From UBA1738 sp045591565 (GTDB lineage Bacteria > Bacillota > Clostridia > UBA1381): a stretch of 28,198 bases of DNA. The position numbers and the translations under genes are program-made. This document shows positions 24,199-28,198 of the stretch, piece after piece. Positions within the stretch are counted from its first letter, which is position 1; each line of letters begins with the position of its first letter. The notes below the pieces were generated by a model. It did no database searches. It was not told the origin of the DNA and saw nothing but the letters and a program-made list of their open reading frames with translations. The stretch lies in assembly GCA_045591565.1 (NCBI GenBank), contig JAZNTB010000031.1:1-28198 (forward strand), in the 5' to 3' direction.

Positions 24199-25266
24199 GT
24201 GGGTAAAAAACTCAGAGTTTGTGTGATATTCGGAGGGAAATCTCCGGAACATGAGGTTTCGAGAAAGTCGGTGACCTCGGTTTTGAATAATCTTGACAAG
24301 GAAAAATATGATATTGATATTATCGGCATAACCAAAGCCGGTGAATGGTTCTTGTATAGCGGAGATATTGCCAATATTGAAGGCGGTGAATGGGAGCAGG
24401 ATACAGCGAACAAGAAAAATGCAATAATCTCTCCCGATGCTATGCACAGGGCGATTCTTGTTTTTGATAAAAGCGGTGTTTCGGAAATTCATCCTGATAT
24501 TGTGTTCCCGGTTCTTCACGGCGAATACGGAGAGGACGGCACCATTCAGGGACTTTTGGAGCTTGCGAATATAAAGTATGTAGGAATGGGAGTTTTAGCA
24601 TCTGCCAATGGTATGGATAAGTCATACACAAAGCTTGTCCTTGATGCGGCAGGTATTCCGCAGGCGGACTGGGTTGTTGTGAAGAAAAACGGCAATCGCG
24701 CAGAGGATATAAAAAGAATAGAGGAAAAGCTTGGATATCCGTGCTTTGTAAAGCCTTGCAATACAGGCTCATCTGTGGGAGTGGGAAAAGCGCATAATCA
24801 TGAGGAGCTTGTAGCAGCACTTGCAGAAGCAGAAAAGTTTGATAGGAAAATTCTTGTTGAAGAAAATATTGACGGACGCGAGGTTGAGTGTGCCGTACTT
24901 GGAAATGAAAATCCTCAAGCGGCAGCTGTCGGTGAAATTGTACCAACGGTGGAGTTCTATGATTTTGATGCAAAGTATAATGATAATTCAACAAAGTTAA
25001 ATATTCCGGCAGAGCTACCCGCTGATACATACGAAAAAATCCGTGAATATGCGGTAAAGGCGTTTTGTGCAATGGACGGAGCGGGACTTTCGAGAGTGGA
25101 TTTCTTCGTAAAAAACAGCGACGGCTCGATTGTTTTAAATGAAATAAATACAATGCCGGGCTTTACGAATATCAGTATGTACCCGAAGCTTTGGAATGAG
25201 GCAGGGGTAGGCTATAAAGAGCTTTTAGACAAACTTATTGAGCTTGGACTTGAAAGGGTAAAATAA
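24199..25266 (+). CDS. ddl: D-alanine--D-alanine ligase
   Basis: ATP-grasp ligase that makes the D-Ala-D-Ala dipeptide for peptidoglycan precursors; about 355 residues. Motifs are VIFGGKSPEHEVSRKSV near the N-terminus, GYPCFVKPCNTGSSVGVGKA (ATP-binding), YDFDAKYND in the omega loop, SRVDFFV and LNEINTMPGFTNISMYPKLW. The Tyr and Lys in YDFDAKY are those of true Ddl enzymes, not of VanA-type D-Ala-D-Lac ligases, so intrinsic vancomycin resistance is not indicated. Two starts are possible: ATG at 24190, overlapping the rluD stop as ATGA, and GTG at 24199. AAAGGA touches the ATG directly but is well spaced from the GTG, so I chose GTG. The stop shares TAATG with murI. Confidence 0.95.
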   Translation: MGKKLRVCVIFGGKSPEHEVSRKSVTSVLNNLDKEKYDIDIIGITKAGEWFLYSGDIANIEGGEWEQDTANKKNAIISPDAMHRAILVFDKSGVSEIHPDIVFPVLHGEYGEDGTIQGLLELANIKYVGMGVLASANGMDKSYTKLVLDAAGIPQADWVVVKKNGNRAEDIKRIEEKLGYPCFVKPCNTGSSVGVGKAHNHEELVAALAEAEKFDRKILVEENIDGREVECAVLGNENPQAAAVGEIVPTVEFYDFDAKYNDNSTKLNIPAELPADTYEKIREYAVKAFCAMDGAGLSRVDFFVKNSDGSIVLNEINTMPGFTNISMYPKLWNEAGVGYKELLDKLIELGLERVK

Positions 25267-26072
25267 TGGATAACAGAAGCATTGGAGTCTTTGATTCCGG
25301 ACTTGGCGGACTTACTGCAGTAAAGCAGATTATGCAGGAACTGCCGGGGGAAAGTGTAGTTTATTTTGGGGATACAGGGCGTGTTCCGTATGGCACGCGC
25401 TCCCGTGAAACCATAATTAAATATTCTAAAAATGATGTAAACTTTCTTCTTGAAAAAGATGTAAAGATGATTTTAATCGCTTGCGGAACGGCAAGCTCCG
25501 CGGCGCTTTGCGCACTAAAGGACGAGTATGATATCCCGATTATAGGAGTTGTGGAGCCAGCGGTTGATGCGGCGCTTGGAGTTGTCCGAAACGGAAAAAT
25601 CGGCGTAATAGGAACAGTAGGAACGATTAAAAGCGGCTCGTACGAAAGTCTTTTAAAGTCGAAAAATCCGGAACTTTTGATATACACAAAAGCGTGCCCT
25701 CTGTTTGTGCCGCTTGTGGAAAACGGGCATTTTGACACAGAGGTGGCAAGACTTGTGATCGCCGAATATCTTGAGGAAATTAAAAAAGCAGGAGTGGACA
25801 CGCTTATTTTAGGCTGTACTCACTATCCGCTTCTTAAAAAAAACATTTCCGAATATATGGGAGAGAATGTAACCCTTATAGATGCGGGTGCAGAGGCGGC
25901 AAAAGCCTTATCGGCGCAGCTTGAGGAGAACGGACTTTGCTCAGGAGAAAAAAAGGCGGAGTATCACTATTATGTGAGTGATAACACCGACGGCTTTGAA
26001 AGTTTGGGCGGATTGTTCTTAGAAAAGAAAATTGACGGTCAGGTGGAGAAAATTGACATTGAAAAATACTAA
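25266..26072 (+). CDS. murI: glutamate racemase with an ACGT-type first cysteine motif
   Basis: Cofactor-independent racemase that makes D-glutamate for peptidoglycan, 268 residues. Catalytic elements are FDSGLGGL with Asp10-Ser11, PYGTRS (41-46), the first cysteine Cys73 in IACGTASSAAL and the second cysteine Cys184 in ILGCTHYPLL with His186. The canonical first motif is ACNTA; here the asparagine after the cysteine is glycine (Gly74). Both catalytic cysteines are kept, so activity is likely. It sits directly after ddl, so two of the D-amino acid steps for the cell wall are co-expressed. Hydantoin/aspartate racemase is excluded by the overall motif set. Confidence 0.93.
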   Translation: MDNRSIGVFDSGLGGLTAVKQIMQELPGESVVYFGDTGRVPYGTRSRETIIKYSKNDVNFLLEKDVKMILIACGTASSAALCALKDEYDIPIIGVVEPAVDAALGVVRNGKIGVIGTVGTIKSGSYESLLKSKNPELLIYTKACPLFVPLVENGHFDTEVARLVIAEYLEEIKKAGVDTLILGCTHYPLLKKNISEYMGENVTLIDAGAEAAKALSAQLEENGLCSGEKKAEYHYYVSDNTDGFESLGGLFLEKKIDGQVEKIDIEKY

Positions 26073-26496
26073 GGAAAATGCTATAATCACTTTGGTAAGC
26101 ACGCAGCGTGAAGACGGCGATGAAAATAAAATTGAAATGACCACAAAGGGCGGCTTTTACTGTCGCGAGGGGAAATTTTATATAACCTACAAAGAGCATG
26201 AGGATATGGGCATGGGAAACTCAAATGTAATGCTCAAGGTTGAGGCGGGCTGCGTTACCATGAGGAGAACGGGAGATTTCCAGACGGTGATGGTCTATAA
26301 AGCAGGGGAAACTACTGATTTTATTTATCATATGCCGTTTGGAGATATGCAAATTACGATTAAAACAGGGACGATAGAAAGTTCTCTTTCCGAAAGAGGA
26401 GGGGAACTACAGCTTTCCTATATGCTGATTACAGGTGACCGCAGGGCGCATAACGAAATTCGTCTGACGGTCAGAAAGGAAGATGATACATTATGA
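26053..26496 (+). CDS. DUF1934 (calycin-like, YwiB-type) protein
   Basis: A small beta-rich protein of about 147 residues. Typical family features are the pairing of TTKGGFYCREGKFYITYKE with GNSNVMLKVEAGCVTMRRTGDFQTVMVY and the LSYML near the C-terminus. The fold is a lipocalin/calycin-like barrel and its ligand is unknown. The start is uncertain: TTG codons occur at 26032, 26053 and 26059. AGGTGGAG at 26041-26048 favours 26053, which makes a 20-base overlap with murI. It overlaps the S41 peptidase by four bases (ATGA). No signal peptide is visible, so it should be cytoplasmic. I assign no function. Confidence 0.8.
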   Translation: MTLKNTKENAIITLVSTQREDGDENKIEMTTKGGFYCREGKFYITYKEHEDMGMGNSNVMLKVEAGCVTMRRTGDFQTVMVYKAGETTDFIYHMPFGDMQITIKTGTIESSLSERGGELQLSYMLITGDRRAHNEIRLTVRKEDDTL

Positions 26497-27917
26497 AAAT
26501 GAAGAGGTTTTTATCTGCAGTTATTGCAGGGGCAATTTTGCTTTGTCAGCCTGTTTTTGCAGAAACCGAGAGCAAGGAATACGAGATGTTCCAAAGCATT
26601 TCCAATTATGCTGCTAATTTGTACATAGATGACGATGCGGATATGCATATAATTATGGAAGAGGCAATGCGCACGGTGCTAAAGGACAATCCGGAGCTTG
26701 CGTATGAGTTGATAAAAGCAGGCTTTCAGAGCCTTGATGAATACAGTGAATTTTACACAAAGGAAGAGTATGAGCTTTTCAATAAGAATATGAACCACAT
26801 AGTTTACGGTATAGGTGTAATTATACAGCAGGTCGGCGACTATGTTATGGTAATGAGCTGTACCGAGGGCGGCGGAGCTGAGGCTGCAGGTGTTATGAGC
26901 GGTGACAAAATAGCAAAGGTTGACGGCGTGGATGTAAAGGGACAGAGCGTTGACAAGGTGCAGGATTTGGTTGTCGGCGAGCTTGGCAGCGAGGTTACAA
27001 TCACCTTCCTGCGCGGAGAACAGGAATTTGTACGCACAATTACCCGTCAACCGGTAGAGGGCACGACAGTCGGATACGAAGTACTCGAGGGAGATATTGC
27101 ATATATCTGGATTGTGAATTTTGCCCAGAATACAACGGATGAGTTCAAAAAGGTTCTTGCGGAGCTTGACGAAAAGGGTATAACCAAGATAATTCTGGAC
27201 CTTCGTGACAATCCGGGCGGATACCTCGGCTCTGCCGTAGATATTGCAAAGGAGATAGTGCCCGAGGGTATTATTGTAAGCACGGTACACCGAAATGAAT
27301 ATGATAATGCGGTTGCATACTCGGAGCTTAAGGAAACAAAATACGACTTTGCGGTATTGATTAACGAAAATACTGCGTCTGCGGCTGAGGTCTTAGCGAG
27401 CGCAATCGGCGAGAGCGGAGCGGGAATTCTTGTCGGAACAAAAAGCTACGGCAAGGGCGTCATTCAGCATATGTACGAGATTTGGGACGGCTGTGCGTTC
27501 AAGATTACAACAGGAAAATATTTTACAAGAAACGGACACGACATACACGGTAACGGAATCAAGCCTGACGAAAATGTATTAAATACTACAAGACAGGTGG
27601 ATATTACAAAGTACTCGACATTCGATTACAAAACCAAGCCGGCAGTAGGGGAAACTTCGCCTAATGTAAGGGCGGCAAAGGAACGACTTCGCGGAATGGG
27701 ATGCTATACCGGAAGTGTAGACGATACCTTCGATGCAGGGCTTGAGATTGCAATCACAAACTTCCAAGCGGAAAACGGACTTTTCCCGTACGGTGTTTTA
27801 GATATTTCAACACAGGTAAAGATGGAAAACATCTTCTACAAGATGCGTGAGGTAGTAGATGAACAACTCTATTTTGCTTATGAGCATCTTGGCGGAAAAC
27901 GCGCGGATATTGAATAA
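26493..27917 (+). CDS. ctpA: S41-family C-terminal processing peptidase with PDZ and peptidoglycan-binding domains
   Basis: Secreted or membrane-tethered serine protease, 474 residues. A signal peptide (KMKRFLSAVIAGAILLCQPV, cleavage likely after FA near residue 23) leads to an N-terminal helical region. A PDZ domain follows at ~105-185 (GIGVIIQQVGDYVMV, AAGVMSGDKIAKVDG, ITFLRG). The S41 core has ILDLRDNPGGYLGSAVDIA, NENTASAAEVLASAIGE with Ser296 and KSYGKGVIQ with Lys321, the Ser-Lys dyad. Residues ~388-445 match a PG_binding_1 domain (SPNVRAAKERLRGMGCYTG), which should tether it to the wall. It overlaps the DUF1934 gene by four bases and ends the envelope operon. ctpA is used as a family label; its substrate is unknown. 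Confidence 0.9.
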   Translation: MKMKRFLSAVIAGAILLCQPVFAETESKEYEMFQSISNYAANLYIDDDADMHIIMEEAMRTVLKDNPELAYELIKAGFQSLDEYSEFYTKEEYELFNKNMNHIVYGIGVIIQQVGDYVMVMSCTEGGGAEAAGVMSGDKIAKVDGVDVKGQSVDKVQDLVVGELGSEVTITFLRGEQEFVRTITRQPVEGTTVGYEVLEGDIAYIWIVNFAQNTTDEFKKVLAELDEKGITKIILDLRDNPGGYLGSAVDIAKEIVPEGIIVSTVHRNEYDNAVAYSELKETKYDFAVLINENTASAAEVLASAIGESGAGILVGTKSYGKGVIQHMYEIWDGCAFKITTGKYFTRNGHDIHGNGIKPDENVLNTTRQVDITKYSTFDYKTKPAVGETSPNVRAAKERLRGMGCYTGSVDDTFDAGLEIAITNFQAENGLFPYGVLDISTQVKMENIFYKMREVVDEQLYFAYEHLGGKRADIE

Positions 27918-27927
27918 AGGGAATTTT

Positions 27928-27967
27928 AAGGGCTGCCTGAAGTCAAATACGGCAGCCTTTTTCTTTT
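27928..27967 (+). terminator. intrinsic terminator of the lspA-to-ctpA operon
   Basis: AAGGGCTGCC and GGCAGCCTTT form a stem with one G-T wobble around a 13-base loop, followed by TTTTTCTTTT. It begins 10 bases after the peptidase stop. Confidence 0.9.
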
Positions 27968-28050
27968 GCCTGCATACACTTTGTCTAAAAAATAACGAAA
28001 TTTTTCTCCATATTTTTACATCGCAGATGAAAAAAATGTTGTAATTTGAC

Positions 28051-28078
28051 TTGCATAATATCAAATTTGTGTTATAAT
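28051..28078 (+). promoter_or_regulatory. promoter of the gene at the right edge
   Basis: TATAAT at 28073-28078 is a perfect -10 and is preceded by TG at 28070-28071, an extended -10. TTGCAT at 28051-28056 gives a 16-base spacer; an overlapping TTGACT at 28046 would need 21 bases, too many. The rest of the 27918-28132 gap holds the terminator above and an AT-rich leader of about 50 bases with AAAGGAGAG near 28118-28127. Confidence 0.75.
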
Positions 28079-28132
28079 TAAAATAGTGTGCTAGGTAGAG
28101 AAGTACAGCAATTTTGAAAGGAGAGAATCTAC

Positions 28133-28198
28133 ATGAAATATTCACGCGAAGTAGAAGAGATGTGCCCACTTGCTAAAGGCGCATATCACGGTCCTGCT
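28133..28198 (+). CDS. partial gene, likely NifU-like iron-sulfur scaffold protein of the clostridial GGGtGRT pair
   Basis: Only 22 residues are present before the window ends. The reading frame is open from the ATG at 28133, AAAGGAGAG lies about 6-8 bases upstream, and a strong promoter precedes it, so it is a real gene start. The segment EMCPLAKGAYHGPA matches, from memory, the N-terminus of a conserved clostridial protein annotated as an iron-sulfur cluster assembly scaffold that is usually followed by a GGGtGRT protein. With so little sequence this is a recognition call and not a domain assignment. The conserved cysteine region of such proteins would lie outside the window. Confidence 0.5.
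   Translation, partial: MKYSREVEEMCPLAKGAYHGPA

Noticed and set aside
24961..25020. VanA-type D-Ala-D-Lac ligase, implying intrinsic glycopeptide resistance
   Set aside because: The omega-loop motif YDFDAKY is that of ordinary Ddl enzymes, and no vanH or vanX gene is adjacent.
24440..25153. A 237-codon minus-strand open frame opposite ddl
   Set aside because: The product is a low-complexity shadow rich in histidine, glutamine, leucine and proline, read antisense to a certain ddl gene.
26679..27290. A 203-codon minus-strand open frame opposite the S41 peptidase
   Set aside because: It is antisense to the PDZ and protease core, whose catalytic motifs are intact on the plus strand. No independent start signals were seen.
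1..28198. CRISPR array, tRNA/rRNA genes, insertion sequence or prophage
   Set aside because: No regularly spaced repeats, tRNA cloverleaf sequences, transposase or phage genes were found. Genes are densely packed and conventional throughout.

Overview
The window looks like a chromosomal segment of a low-to-moderate GC member of the Bacillota, most likely class Clostridia. The evidence is the strong Shine-Dalgarno sites, TTGAAA/TATAAT-type promoters, TTG and GTG starts, the yggS-sepF-ylmH-divIVA-ileS-lspA-rluD order, a lon-ysxC pair, and a last gene whose first residues resemble a clostridial Fe-S scaffold family. There are no rRNA or tRNA genes, IS elements, prophage genes or CRISPR arrays. 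I cannot name the genus.

Region 1 (1-6062, minus strand) is a maltodextrin/glycogen operon. In transcription order it holds a glucan phosphorylase, a glucose/maltose-type PTS EIICB, an endonuclease/exonuclease/phosphatase-fold protein, and 4-alpha-glucanotransferase (malQ), which runs off the left edge. Region 2 (6225-8699, plus) is divergent from it: KDPG aldolase, KDG kinase and a PHP-family phosphatase. A near-consensus promoter and a 28-bp imperfect palindrome lie upstream. Region 3 (8799-13100, plus) has its own promoter and ends in a strong terminator. It encodes a medium-chain dehydrogenase without the usual zinc-site residues, a TIM-barrel sugar isomerase/epimerase-type protein, a GH57-like glycosidase-fold protein and a radical SAM enzyme with a short Twitch-like C-terminus. 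This combination fits no pathway I know and is the best candidate here for an undescribed system.

Region 4 (13198-22730, plus) is housekeeping: lon, ysxC, an HlyD-like membrane-anchored protein, yggS, sepF, ylmH, divIVA and ileS, with hairpin terminators after sepF, divIVA and ileS. Region 5 (22791-27967, plus) is a very compact cell-envelope operon: lspA, rluD, ddl, murI, a DUF1934 protein and an S41 peptidase with PDZ and peptidoglycan-binding domains. Its genes overlap or nearly abut at every junction. A final promoter drives a gene cut off by the right edge.

The genes of region 1 plausibly import and phosphorolyse maltodextrins. Those of region 2 convert 2-keto-3-deoxygluconate to pyruvate and glyceraldehyde 3-phosphate. 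Region 3 could feed region 2 or make or remodel a sugar or cyclitol, but this is inference. Regions 4 and 5 combine protein quality control, division-site assembly and peptidoglycan precursor supply. No stretch over 300 bases lacks a gene.
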